Positions 17,271 to 25,947 of a stretch of DNA of 39,231 nucleotides are shown here, piece after piece. Where the stretch lies: the NCBI RefSeq assembly GCF_003316695.1, contig NZ_PDKB01000020.1:1-39231 (forward strand). The letters are read 5' to 3'. The notes under the pieces are model-generated. The model saw only the letters and a list, made by a program, of their open reading frames with translations, had not been told where the DNA came from and ran no database searches. Within the stretch, counting starts at the first letter, position 1, and every line of letters starts with the position of its first letter. Position numbers and translations under genes: made by a program. The DNA is from Aliarcobacter vitoriensis (GTDB lineage: Bacteria; Campylobacterota; Campylobacteria; Campylobacterales; Arcobacteraceae).

Positions 17271-17679
17271 TAGAGTCTTTCTTTAAAAGCAAAAAGATGA
17301 AATATGCACCTAATAAATTTATAGGTGCATATACAAACTGATAAACCCAGTTATCTATGAAAAGATAGATAAAAGAATTCAATAAAAATAAAAAAATCAA
17401 AAACTTAAGTGAATAATTTATATATGGTTTTAAAATATTCATTTTTACTATATCTAATTTTAATAAAACTATTAGTAGAAAAAATAGATTAAATAGTAAA
17501 GATATAAATGAAAGTACGAAATTTTTAGCTATTACTACATTGTAACTTTGAGTTAAAATAGCAATAGCTAAAACAGAAATTGAACCATATTTAGCAAATT
17601 TATCTAGCTCTAAAAACTTTTTTAAGCAACATTTCTTTTTAGTGTTTTCCCAAAGGGTTCTGAATTTTTTATCTTTCAT
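17263..17679 (-). CDS. Four-span membrane protein coupled to motB
   Basis: A 138-aa protein with a basic N-terminus (MKDKKFRTLWENTKKKCC) and four predicted membrane segments, near residues 32-50, 54-76, 90-109 and 115-132. I do not recognise the family. The ATG at 17679 overlaps the motB TGA as TGATG, so it is third in a motA-motB unit and translationally coupled; a GTG one codon earlier is also in frame. That position makes a motor-related or membrane-assembly role possible but unproven. Its 3' end overlaps the 59-aa gene on the other strand by eight bases. Confidence 0.7.
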   Translation of the reverse strand: MKDKKFRTLWENTKKKCCLKKFLELDKFAKYGSISVLAIAILTQSYNVVIAKNFVLSFISLLFNLFFLLIVLLKLDIVKMNILKPYINYSLKFLIFLFLLNSFIYLFIDNWVYQFVYAPINLLGAYFIFLLLKKDSIS

Positions 17680-18425
17680 CACTCTTTCATTCTATTAAAA
17701 ATATCTTCTAAGTTTTGATCATCTTCACTAATAGCATCTCCATTTGTACGAAGTTCAAATAAAACAATTCTTTTATCTGCTAATGTACTAGTTTTGTTAC
17801 TTCCAAATCCACTTGAGTATAATCTTGATGGATCAATATTGTGTTTAATTAATTCTCTGATTACATTATTTGCTCTTGCAGTTGAAAGATCTAAAGCATC
17901 TTTATATCTAGAGCTTCTAACTTCACTATCTTCAGCGTAACCTTTCACATTTATCTCTGTATCACTTGGCATAGCTTGTATTAATTCAGCTAATTTACTT
18001 AAAAAATCATTTGCAAAAATAGACGTTATTTCAGCTTTCCCAACTTCAAAAGTTAGATGTGCTGGAACACTCATTAAAGAGCCATCTGGGAGTTCTATTA
18101 AATTTGCTCCCTTATTTTTATTTTGCTCTAGTTGTTCTTTATTTTCTAAAGTGTGAACAATTACTTTTCTTCCTTCATCTGGTTGTTCAGAAGGATCATC
18201 AGTCATAGATTTTTCAGTATTATCTTGTTCTTTTAACGTATCAGCTGTAGAGAAGTTATATATTTTGACAAATTCTTCTTTTAATGCTTTTTGTTTTTCA
18301 ACATTTGCCGATGCTAAAGCATATAATGCAATAAATAGGGCTAAAAGAAGACTTAAAAAATCTGCATAAGGAACAGCCCATTTTTCTCCAGCTGGGCATT
18401 CACATTTACTCTTTTTTTTAGCCAT
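17679..18425 (-). CDS. motB: Flagellar motor stator protein MotB
   Basis: Inner-membrane stator subunit that anchors to peptidoglycan and conducts protons with MotA. The single helix near residues 18-40 contains the key Asp at about position 22 (VPYADFLSLLLALF). Residues 50-115 are a charged linker, and the OmpA-like peptidoglycan-binding domain spans about 125-232 (INVKGYAEDSEV, LSTARANNVIREL, GFGSNKTS). The N-terminus CECPAGEKWAVPYADF is typical of the phylum. The gene lies eight bases after motA, and the next membrane protein gene overlaps its stop. Confidence 0.94.
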   Translation of the reverse strand: MAKKKSKCECPAGEKWAVPYADFLSLLLALFIALYALASANVEKQKALKEEFVKIYNFSTADTLKEQDNTEKSMTDDPSEQPDEGRKVIVHTLENKEQLEQNKNKGANLIELPDGSLMSVPAHLTFEVGKAEITSIFANDFLSKLAELIQAMPSDTEINVKGYAEDSEVRSSRYKDALDLSTARANNVIRELIKHNIDPSRLYSSGFGSNKTSTLADKRIVLFELRTNGDAISEDDQNLEDIFNRMKE

Positions 18426-18433
18426 TTAAAACC

Positions 18434-19186
18434 TTATAGTGGCATAGGAGTAATCATTTTAGTGAGTCTTAATTTAAGCTCACCTGGTGCATCACCTCTT
18501 GCCATACCTTTACAAGCTGCTAGAATAAGTTGTTGTTCTTTTACAACAAGATGTCCTTTTGCTTTTAGTTTTGCTCCCCATGGACCTAAAAAAATATATG
18601 ATCCAGCAATCCCCATAACTGTAGCAGTAAAAGCTCCTGCAATACCTGCTGCCATTGCTGCTGGATTATCAAGTTGTTGTAATGCTAAAATAAGTCCAAA
18701 AACAGCCCCTACAAGTCCAATAGTAGGTGCTGTCTCTCCTGCATGCATCCAAAAATGCGAAGCTCCATGGTAATAGTGTTCGGTTTCTTCTATTACAGGC
18801 TCTAGTTGTTCTTCAATTTGTTCTTCTTTTGAACCATCTATAACCATACTTAATGCTTCTTTTAGGAAAGCATGTTCGATAGCTTGAACATCTTTTTCCA
18901 AGGCAAGAACTCCTTGTTTTTTTACAGTAATTGCATATTCAACAAGTTCATCTATCCTAGCTTCATAATTTACTGGAGATTTTTTAAATACTCCTTTTAG
19001 CTCTTTAAAAGCTGCTTTAATTAAGTGTGATTCAGTTGCTGTTACAGAAGCTAAAATTGCAGTTGGAATAACGATTATAAATGATGCAATATGAAGAACT
19101 CCTGCAGGATTACCACCCTCTAAAATAACTCCTACAGAAATAGAGGTTAAAGCTCCTATTAGTCCTATTAATACAGATAAATCCAT
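18434..19186 (-). CDS. motA: Flagellar motor stator protein MotA
   Basis: Forms the proton channel of the flagellar stator with MotB and contacts the rotor. Four membrane segments lie near residues 3-20, 30-48, about 150-170 and 182-203. A cytoplasmic loop, roughly 60-145, carries charged residues that touch FliG. TAPTIGLVGAVFGLILAL is the conserved third-helix region with the functional Pro. The 250-aa length is typical. AGGA lies seven nt before the ATG, immediately after a T9 run in the leader. The motAB pair is inserted between secF and leuS, on the opposite strand to its neighbours. Confidence 0.94.
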   Translation of the reverse strand: MDLSVLIGLIGALTSISVGVILEGGNPAGVLHIASFIIVIPTAILASVTATESHLIKAAFKELKGVFKKSPVNYEARIDELVEYAITVKKQGVLALEKDVQAIEHAFLKEALSMVIDGSKEEQIEEQLEPVIEETEHYYHGASHFWMHAGETAPTIGLVGAVFGLILALQQLDNPAAMAAGIAGAFTATVMGIAGSYIFLGPWGAKLKAKGHLVVKEQQLILAACKGMARGDAPGELKLRLTKMITPMPL

Positions 19187-19344
19187 TTATTTTCCTAAAA
19201 AAAAATTGTATTTACTATATCTAAAAAATATTAAATATTAGCTGTAGAACTTTATTCAGAAATATAAACTCAAGTATTAAAATAAGTTTTTTATCAATTT
19301 TTGGATAATATAACCGCTTAATTTAAATAATTTAAAGGAAAAAA
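19187..19344. promoter_or_regulatory. Divergent control region between motA and the leuS operon
   Basis: Two promoters must face outward here. On the plus strand, TTGGATAATATAACC near 19300-19315 gives a -10-like TAATAT, and AAAGGA at 19334-19339 precedes the ATG at 19345. On the minus strand, a -10-like GATATAGT lies about 35 nt before motA. I see no clear FliA (sigma-28) or RpoN (sigma-54) box for motA. Confidence 0.35.
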
Positions 19345-19689
19345 ATGGATTGGGGTAAGGTAACCTATATTTTCTTAACTTTAATGTCATTAACAACAAC
19401 GGCTGGATTTTTATATGATCCATCTACAATAGCGTTATTTATTGCTGCTGGTGTTAATATTATTTCTACAATTTTAAAAATCGGTGTAAAAAATCTATTA
19501 GCGGCTGAATTATTGGCTAGTTCTTTAGTTGCTGATTTACACTTAATACCAGCATTTTTAGTAATGGTTATGACTGGAAATATGAAGCTAGTATTTGCTT
19601 TAGCAATAGGTGCTGTTATTGCAAATATTGTTTCAATGGCACTTTCATTGATAGAAAGTGCAAAAAATCAAGATAAGGATGATTATTAA
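19345..19689 (+). CDS. DUF6394-like small membrane protein upstream of leuS
   Basis: A 114-aa hydrophobic protein with membrane segments near residues 5-22, 26-47, 58-78 and 82-104 and a short acidic tail (KNQDKDDY). The sequence [18 protein letters not shown] and the [14 protein letters not shown] stretch match what I recall as DUF6394, a family next to leuS in Campylobacterota; I could not check this. The stop overlaps the leuS ATG by one base (TAATG). Function is unknown, and its coupling to leuS appears to be one of position rather than pathway. Confidence 0.72.
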   Translation: MDWGKVTYIFLTLMSLTTTAGFLYDPSTIALFIAAGVNIISTILKIGVKNLLAAELLASSLVADLHLIPAFLVMVMTGNMKLVFALAIGAVIANIVSMALSLIESAKNQDKDDY

Positions 19690-22154
19690 TGGAGTATATT
19701 TCAAAGAATATTGAAAATAAATGGCAAAAATTTTGGGATGAAAATAACTCTTTTGAACCAAGTGAAGATTTAACAAAAGATAAAAAATATATTTTAAGTA
19801 TGTTTCCATATCCTAGCGGAAGAATACATATGGGACATGTTAGAAATTACTGTATAGGTGATGCTTTTGCTAGACATTTTAGAAAAAATAATTTTAATGT
19901 ACTTCATCCAATAGGTTGGGATAGTTTTGGTATGCCAGCTGAAAATGCAGCGATAAAAAATAAACTTCATCCAAAAAAATGGACTTATGAAAATATTGAT
20001 TATATGCGACAAGAATTAAGATCTTTGGGATTGTCTTTTAGCAAAAATCAAGAGTTTGCAACAAGTGATGAACTTTACACTAAATGGGAACAAGAGTTTA
20101 TTATAAAAATGTATGAAGCTGGAACTATATATAGAAAATCAGCAACTGTAAATTGGTGTCCTCATGATCAAACAGTTTTAGCAAATGAGCAACTTGAAGA
20201 TGGATGCTGTTGGAGATGTGGAACTGAGGTTGTTCAAAAAGAGATGCCAGGATATTATGTAGGAATCACAAAATATGCTCAAACTTTACTTGATGATTTA
20301 AAACTTTTAGAGAATAATTGGCCATCACAAGTTTTAACAATGCAAGAGAACTGGATAGGAAGAAGTGAAGGTTTAGAATTTAAATTTGATTTAACAAAAG
20401 AGTCAAGAGCAAAAATAGAAAGAGCATTTACAAAATATTTTGTATTCACAACAAGACCAGATACTATTTATGGAGTTACATATTCTGCTTTAGCTCCTGA
20501 ACATCCAATAGTAAAATATATAGTTGAAAAAAATCTTTTACCAGAGAAAAAAATTAAAGCTATAAAAGAGATGCAAAAAATACAAGAAAGAGATAGAGCA
20601 GTTTTAGAAAAAGAAGGAATAGATTTAGAAATAGAGGCTGTTCATCCTTTAACTGGTCAAACTATTCCTATTTGGGTAGCCAATTTTGTATTGAGTTCTT
20701 ATGGAGAAGGTGCTGTTATGGCAGTTCCAGCTCATGATCAAAGAGATTTTGAATTTGCTTTAAAATATAAACTGCCTATGAAACAAGTAATTGTAGGAAA
20801 AGATGGATTTATAGAAAAACCAACAGAAGCTTTTGTAGATGAAGGTACATTGATTGATAGTGAAAGTTTTTCTGGATTATCAAATAGTGATGCTAAACAA
20901 GCTATTATTTATCATTTTGAACAGAACTCTTTAGGAATAAAAAAAGTAAATTATAAATTAAGAGATTGGGGTGTTTCAAGACAAAGATATTGGGGAGCTC
21001 CAATTCCATTTGTACATTGTCCAACTTGTGGTTTAGTTCCTGAAAAAATAGAAAATCTTCCTATTTCTTTGCCAGAAGATGTAGAGATTACAGGTGAGGG
21101 AAATCCACTTGATAAGCATCCAACTTGGAAACACTGTTCTTGTCCTAAATGTGGAGAAAATGCTTTAAGAGAAACTGATACTTTAGATACTTTTGTACAA
21201 TCATCTTGGTATTTTTTAAGATATGCAACAAACTATAAAAAATGGCAAAAAGAAGGAATATCAAAAGAAGATAGTAACTATTGGATGGATGTGGATCAGT
21301 ATATCGGTGGAATTGAACATGCCATTTTACACCTTTTATATGCAAGATTTTTTACAAAAGTTTTAAGAGATTTGGGATATACAAATTCAACAGAGCCATT
21401 TAATAGACTTCTAACTCAAGGAATGGTTTTAAAAGATGGTGCAAAAATGTCAAAATCAAAAGGAAATGTTGTAGATCCTGATATGATAATTGAAAAATAT
21501 GGAGCAGATACAGCAAGATTATTTATACTTTTTGCAGCACCACCAACTAAAGAGTTAGAATGGAATGATAGTGCAGTTGAAGGTGCATATAAATTTATAA
21601 AAAGATTTTATGAAAGATCAAATAATGTAACAAAATCTGGAGTTGAAGGTATATTTAAAATAGATCATTCAATTTTAAGTAAAGAAGAGAAAGAAGCTAG
21701 AAAAAAAGTTTATGATGCACTTGTAAAATCAAATGAAGTTTTAAATAAAACTTATGCTTTTAATACTTTAATAGCATCTTGTATGGAAGCTTTAAATGCT
21801 CTTCAAACACAAAAAAATGAGCTTATTTGGGCAGAAGCATATTATATTTTAACAAATATTTTAGAACCAGTTATCCCTCATACTTGTTGGGAAATATCAA
21901 ATGAATTATTTTCACTTAAAAACTTTGAAAAAAGTTTGGAAGTAAAAGAAGAAGTATTTGAAAAAGATAGCATAATTTTAGCTGTAACTGTAAATGGAAA
22001 GAAAAGATGTGAAATTGAAGTAAGTCCAACTACAACTAAAGAAGATATACTTATTTTAGCAAAACAGCAAGCTTCAAAATGGATAGGTGAAGCTGAAATT
22101 TTAAAAGAGATTGTTGTTCCAAATAAATTAGTAAATATTGTAATCAAGGCTTAA
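19689..22154 (+). CDS. leuS: Leucyl-tRNA synthetase
   Basis: Charges tRNA(Leu); class I synthetase. The HIGH-type motif [11 protein letters not shown] lies near residues 37-47, a Cys-rich knuckle ([12 protein letters not shown], then CCWRCG) near 157-180, the CP1 editing domain around 225-400 with [10 protein letters not shown], and KMSKS in [15 protein letters not shown] near 586-600. The 821-aa length is normal for the bacterial enzyme. It overlaps the upstream small gene by one base and lptE follows one base after the stop, so translation is coupled along the operon. Confidence 0.97.
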   Translation: MEYISKNIENKWQKFWDENNSFEPSEDLTKDKKYILSMFPYPSGRIHMGHVRNYCIGDAFARHFRKNNFNVLHPIGWDSFGMPAENAAIKNKLHPKKWTYENIDYMRQELRSLGLSFSKNQEFATSDELYTKWEQEFIIKMYEAGTIYRKSATVNWCPHDQTVLANEQLEDGCCWRCGTEVVQKEMPGYYVGITKYAQTLLDDLKLLENNWPSQVLTMQENWIGRSEGLEFKFDLTKESRAKIERAFTKYFVFTTRPDTIYGVTYSALAPEHPIVKYIVEKNLLPEKKIKAIKEMQKIQERDRAVLEKEGIDLEIEAVHPLTGQTIPIWVANFVLSSYGEGAVMAVPAHDQRDFEFALKYKLPMKQVIVGKDGFIEKPTEAFVDEGTLIDSESFSGLSNSDAKQAIIYHFEQNSLGIKKVNYKLRDWGVSRQRYWGAPIPFVHCPTCGLVPEKIENLPISLPEDVEITGEGNPLDKHPTWKHCSCPKCGENALRETDTLDTFVQSSWYFLRYATNYKKWQKEGISKEDSNYWMDVDQYIGGIEHAILHLLYARFFTKVLRDLGYTNSTEPFNRLLTQGMVLKDGAKMSKSKGNVVDPDMIIEKYGADTARLFILFAAPPTKELEWNDSAVEGAYKFIKRFYERSNNVTKSGVEGIFKIDHSILSKEEKEARKKVYDALVKSNEVLNKTYAFNTLIASCMEALNALQTQKNELIWAEAYYILTNILEPVIPHTCWEISNELFSLKNFEKSLEVKEEVFEKDSIILAVTVNGKKRCEIEVSPTTTKEDILILAKQQASKWIGEAEILKEIVVPNKLVNIVIKA

Positions 22155-22155
22155 T

Positions 22156-22671
22156 ATGAAATTTTTTAAAGTATCTATTTTTGCTATTTTTATATCTATT
22201 TTTTTAATTTCTTGTGGGTATAGACCTTCAACATATTATGCAAAACAAGAGTTAGGAAAAGATATTTTTGTAAGATTAGATGTTAGCTTATCAGATCCTA
22301 GAAACTCTGTTTTAATAAAAGATGCAGTTACAAAGATTTTGGTACAAAAAGTTGGTTCAAATCTTGTAAATAGTGATATTGAAGCCGATGTTATAATGGA
22401 TTTAAAAATAAATTCTGTTAGCTTTTCAACTTTACAATATGATGCAGATGGATACAATAAATTGTATAAAGCAAGAGTTGTAATAGGAGTAAAATATCTA
22501 AATAAAGCAACACAAAAAGTAAAATCCTTTAGTGTTGATGGAGAATATGATTTCGCAGTTGATAAAGGTGCAACTATCAACGATTCTCATAGATATGAAG
22601 CTATTACAAAAGCTAGTGATCAAGCTGTAACTGAAATTTTATCAAGAATTGCAGTTGCATCTTTTAATTAA
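22156..22671 (+). CDS. lptE: LPS-assembly lipoprotein LptE
   Basis: A lipoprotein plug of the LptD translocon that inserts lipopolysaccharide into the outer membrane. The signal sequence ends in the lipobox FLISC at about residues 16-20, followed by GYRPSTYYAK, a start typical of Campylobacterota LptE. The mature part is a small alpha/beta fold with SLSDPRNSVLIKDAV and a C-terminal helix (TKASDQAVTEILSRI). At 171 aa the length fits. The assignment rests on the lipobox, size and leuS-lptE-folC order, since LptE proteins diverge strongly. Confidence 0.8.
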   Translation: MKFFKVSIFAIFISIFLISCGYRPSTYYAKQELGKDIFVRLDVSLSDPRNSVLIKDAVTKILVQKVGSNLVNSDIEADVIMDLKINSVSFSTLQYDADGYNKLYKARVVIGVKYLNKATQKVKSFSVDGEYDFAVDKGATINDSHRYEAITKASDQAVTEILSRIAVASFN

Positions 22672-22677
22672 AAGAAT

Positions 22678-23841
22678 ATGAATTTAAAAAGTATAAATTT
22701 AGATGAGTTTTTGAAATATAAAACTATGTACTATGATAAAATTGATTTTAGTTTTGTAGTAAAAGCATGGACTATTTTACAAACTAAAATCAAACTTCCT
22801 TTTGTTATTCATATTGTTGGAACAAATGGAAAAGGAAGCACTGGAAGATTTTTATCTCATTATCTACACAAAAAAAAGTATAAAACTTTACATTATAGTT
22901 CACCACATATTCTAAAATTTAATGAAAGAATTTGGATAAATGGCTTTGATGTAAGTGATGAAGAACTAGAAATTGCACATAAATTTTTACAAAATATATA
23001 TGATATTAAACTATTAGAAAAACTTACATATTTTGAATATACGACTCTTTTGGCTTTGTATTTATCGAATAATTTTGATTATTTAGTTTTAGAAGCTGGA
23101 CTTGGTGGAGAATTTGATGCTACAAATGTAGTTAAAAATGATATATCTTTAATTACTACAATAGGATTAGATCATATATCTTTTTTAGGTGATAGCATAG
23201 AAAAGATTGCTACTACAAAAATGCGTTCAGTTGATAATAAAATGTTAATAGGTTATCAAGTGTTTGATGAAGTTTATGAAACTGCACGAAAAGTAAAAGA
23301 GCAAATTTTAAAACAAAGAGATATAAATATTGAAATTTTAAAAGTTACTGATTTTGATAAATACTCATTAAATCCTAAATTTGCTACTTATTTGAGAAGA
23401 AATTTACATTTAGTTATAGCTTGTTTAGATGAACTTAACATTTCAGTTGATTTAAAACTTTTTGATGATACACCACTTTTTGGAAGATGTCAAAAAATAG
23501 AAAACAACGTAACAATAGATGTAGGACATAATCCTCTAGCTGCTTTAGTTTTGCTTGAAGAATTTAAAAATAAAAAAGTAAATTTGATATATAACTCTTA
23601 TGCTGATAAAGATTATAAAGAAGTTTTGAGTATATTAAAACCTATTATAAAAACAATCTCAATTTTAGATTTAGATGATAAAAGAGTAGTACAAAAAGAT
23701 GAACTTTTAAAAGTTATTGATGAATTAGAAATAAAACAAAGTCCTAAATATGAACTCAAAGATAATGAAGAATATCTAGTATTTGGTTCTTTCTTGGTTG
23801 TTGAAAAATTTTTAAAGAATTTTTATGATAAAAACTCTTGA
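22678..23841 (+). CDS. folC: Folylpolyglutamate/dihydrofolate synthase
   Basis: A Mur-ligase-fold enzyme that joins glutamate to dihydropteroate and adds further glutamates to folates. The P-loop VGTNGKGSTGRFL lies near residues 47-59. The Mg-binding YFEYTTLLAL and LEAGLGGEFDATNV follow near 121-150, then TTIGLDHISFLGDSIEKIA near 160-178. The C-terminal ADP-binding domain contains IDVGHNPLAA near 280-289. At 387 aa it is normal for the phylum. It starts six bases after lptE, and the helicase gene begins inside its last 17 nt. Confidence 0.93.
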   Translation: MNLKSINLDEFLKYKTMYYDKIDFSFVVKAWTILQTKIKLPFVIHIVGTNGKGSTGRFLSHYLHKKKYKTLHYSSPHILKFNERIWINGFDVSDEELEIAHKFLQNIYDIKLLEKLTYFEYTTLLALYLSNNFDYLVLEAGLGGEFDATNVVKNDISLITTIGLDHISFLGDSIEKIATTKMRSVDNKMLIGYQVFDEVYETARKVKEQILKQRDINIEILKVTDFDKYSLNPKFATYLRRNLHLVIACLDELNISVDLKLFDDTPLFGRCQKIENNVTIDVGHNPLAALVLLEEFKNKKVNLIYNSYADKDYKEVLSILKPIIKTISILDLDDKRVVQKDELLKVIDELEIKQSPKYELKDNEEYLVFGSFLVVEKFLKNFYDKNS

Positions 23842-25945
23842 ACAAAAACTTGAAGATTTATATTTACAAAAATCAAAACTTGAAAATGAGATTTTACTTT
23901 TAGAAAGTCAAATAAAAGAGCAAGCAACAACTATTAAAAAGAGTTTATCAAAAGATGAAAAAATAGAGCTTTTTAAAGAGTTATTTATAGCTAGAAGTGA
24001 TATTTATGCAAAAAAATGGATAAGTCGTGATGGAAAAAAAGAGGGATTCTTTCCTGTAACTGCAACTTATCAAGGTGAAGATTATTTGCCTTTAACAAAT
24101 AAAGAGATAGAAGAGCATTTAAGAGGAAATATTTTTTTAGCAACATATACAATTGACAATAAAAATGTGTCGAAGTTTGTTGTTTTTGAACTAAATAGTG
24201 AAGATGTTTTTAAACTTCAAAGAGTTTTAAATGAGCTAAATATAAAGGCATATTACTCTTTAAGTTCTTATAACTCTTTATTTGCTTGGATATTTTTTGA
24301 TGAAGCCTTATCTTCTAAAATAGCTTATAATTTTGCTTTATTCTTACAAAAAAAAGCAAATATTAGTGCAAAAATATACCCAAACAAAGAGTTTGCTACA
24401 AAAGAGAGTTTGGGTTTTAGTTTAGAGTTACCACTTCAACTAAAATTTAGAGATAAAAACAGAACAGTTTTTATGGATATTGTTACAAATAAGATTTATG
24501 AAGATCAATGGTTCGTTTTATCAAATATAAAAAAAGTTTCAAAAAATATTGTTTATAATTTTGCTCAAACTCCAAATTTAAAAAATATAGAAAAGGATTT
24601 AAAAAATATTGAACTACCAATCAATAGTTTTGAAATAGTTCTTAATAATAGCATAGCAATCCCAACTTTTAATCTATCAAAGTCATTTATATCAAAATTA
24701 AAATCTTTTGCAACTTTTGAAAATCCACAAATAAAACTTCTTTTGTCTTTGCGAAAACCATTATACAATACTCCAAAATATATAAAAAGTTATGATGAAG
24801 ATGAGAAATATTTATATCTTCCAAGAGGATTAAAAGATAAAATATTTGATTTTTGTAACTCTTTTGGAGTTAAATTTACTATAAAAGATGAAAGAATTTT
24901 TGAAAAAATAACTACAAAAGAAGTTCTTTTTAATCTTCGTCCAGAACAAGATGAAGCCATAAAAGAGATAAATAGAAAAGATTATTCTATTTGTGTTGCT
25001 CCACCTGGATTTGGTAAAACTTTAATAGGAGCAAAGATTTTTGAAAAAAGAGCTTGTAAAACTTTGATAATAGTAAATAAAAATATGCTACTTGACCAGT
25101 GGATTAGCCGTTTTGTAGAGTATTTTGGATATACAAAAAAAGATATAGGATATCTTGGAAAAGGGCAAAATAAATTAAATGGTACTTTGGATATAGCAAC
25201 TATGCAAAGTTTGAATAATACACCAGATGTTATAAAAAATTACTCTTTTGTAATTGTTGATGAGTGCCATCATATCCCTGCACTTACTTTTGAGCAAGTT
25301 GTAAAAAGCTTTAGTGGAAAGTTTATTTTAGGACTTAGTGCTACACCAAATAGAAAAGATGAGTTAGAACCTATTTTATATCAGCAATTGGGTGAGATAT
25401 CTTATGAATATAAAAAGAAAAAATCTAATACAAATAAACTTTTAGTGGTAAGGACTGATTTTGTAAGCAATGCCGATAACTATACAACAATAGTAAATGA
25501 GCTATGTTTAGATGAAAATCGTAATAAACAAATAGTTGAAGCTATAAAACAAAACTTACATAGAAAAATATTGCTTTTAACAGATAGAATAGAGCATATA
25601 AATATTTTAGAAACAATGTTAAAAGATGTAAATATAGAGTTTGTATCAATTCATGGAAGTCAAAATAAGAAAGAACAAGTTGAAAATATGCAAAAGATTA
25701 AAAAAAGTTCTTTGATACTTGCAACTACTTCATATTTTGGTGAAGGTATAGATTTCCCTCATTTAAATACTATTTTATTTGCTACTCCTATTTCGTATCA
25801 CGGAAGGTTGATACAGTATTTAGGAAGAATTGGAAGAGGAAATCAAGAGTGTTTAGCAATAGACTTCCTTGATTCAAAAAATGCTATGCTAAACTCAAGC
25901 TATAAAAAAAGAGTCGAAGGCTATAAACAGATGTACTATAAGTAA
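23825..25945 (+). CDS. SF2 helicase with degenerate TOTE-type primase-like N-terminal domain
   Basis: A 706-aa fusion. Residues 1-33 form a coiled coil. About 45-240 resemble the archaeo-eukaryotic primase domain of TOTE conflict systems: LFKELFIARSDIYAKKW, LTNKEIEEHLRG, AWIFFDEAL and YEDQWFVLSNI follow the expected order. Where active members have an Asp-x-Asp after a beta strand (FDFD-like), this one reads FVVFELNS. The SGNGAH segment before the WIFF motif reads SSYNSLFA, so the catalytic acids and His seem lost. Residues 375-706 are an apparently intact SF2 helicase: APPGFGKT (near 391), VDECHH (near 478), GLSATPNRKD (near 504), QYLGRIGRG (near 664). It lies directly after folC with a 17-nt overlap. 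Helicase activity is likely; priming is not. The TOTE match is from memory, not a search. Confidence 0.8.
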   Translation: MIKTLEQKLEDLYLQKSKLENEILLLESQIKEQATTIKKSLSKDEKIELFKELFIARSDIYAKKWISRDGKKEGFFPVTATYQGEDYLPLTNKEIEEHLRGNIFLATYTIDNKNVSKFVVFELNSEDVFKLQRVLNELNIKAYYSLSSYNSLFAWIFFDEALSSKIAYNFALFLQKKANISAKIYPNKEFATKESLGFSLELPLQLKFRDKNRTVFMDIVTNKIYEDQWFVLSNIKKVSKNIVYNFAQTPNLKNIEKDLKNIELPINSFEIVLNNSIAIPTFNLSKSFISKLKSFATFENPQIKLLLSLRKPLYNTPKYIKSYDEDEKYLYLPRGLKDKIFDFCNSFGVKFTIKDERIFEKITTKEVLFNLRPEQDEAIKEINRKDYSICVAPPGFGKTLIGAKIFEKRACKTLIIVNKNMLLDQWISRFVEYFGYTKKDIGYLGKGQNKLNGTLDIATMQSLNNTPDVIKNYSFVIVDECHHIPALTFEQVVKSFSGKFILGLSATPNRKDELEPILYQQLGEISYEYKKKKSNTNKLLVVRTDFVSNADNYTTIVNELCLDENRNKQIVEAIKQNLHRKILLLTDRIEHINILETMLKDVNIEFVSIHGSQNKKEQVENMQKIKKSSLILATTSYFGEGIDFPHLNTILFATPISYHGRLIQYLGRIGRGNQECLAIDFLDSKNAMLNSSYKKRVEGYKQMYYK

Positions 25946-25947
25946 TC

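Noticed and set aside
18462-18773. Plus-strand 103-aa ORF antisense to motA
   Set aside because: Its Pro/Ala/Ser-rich composition is what the complement of motA codons gives, and no ribosome site is seen.
19197-19205. A9 run (T9 in the motA leader) as a phase-variation tract
   Set aside because: A/T homopolymers of this length are common in such an A+T-rich genome, and it lies outside the coding frame; spacing to the AGGA could matter, but nothing supports it.
22236-22580. Minus-strand 114-aa ORF inside lptE
   Set aside because: It is a shadow of lptE with no ribosome site and no recognisable domain; the lptE lipobox and operon position are convincing.
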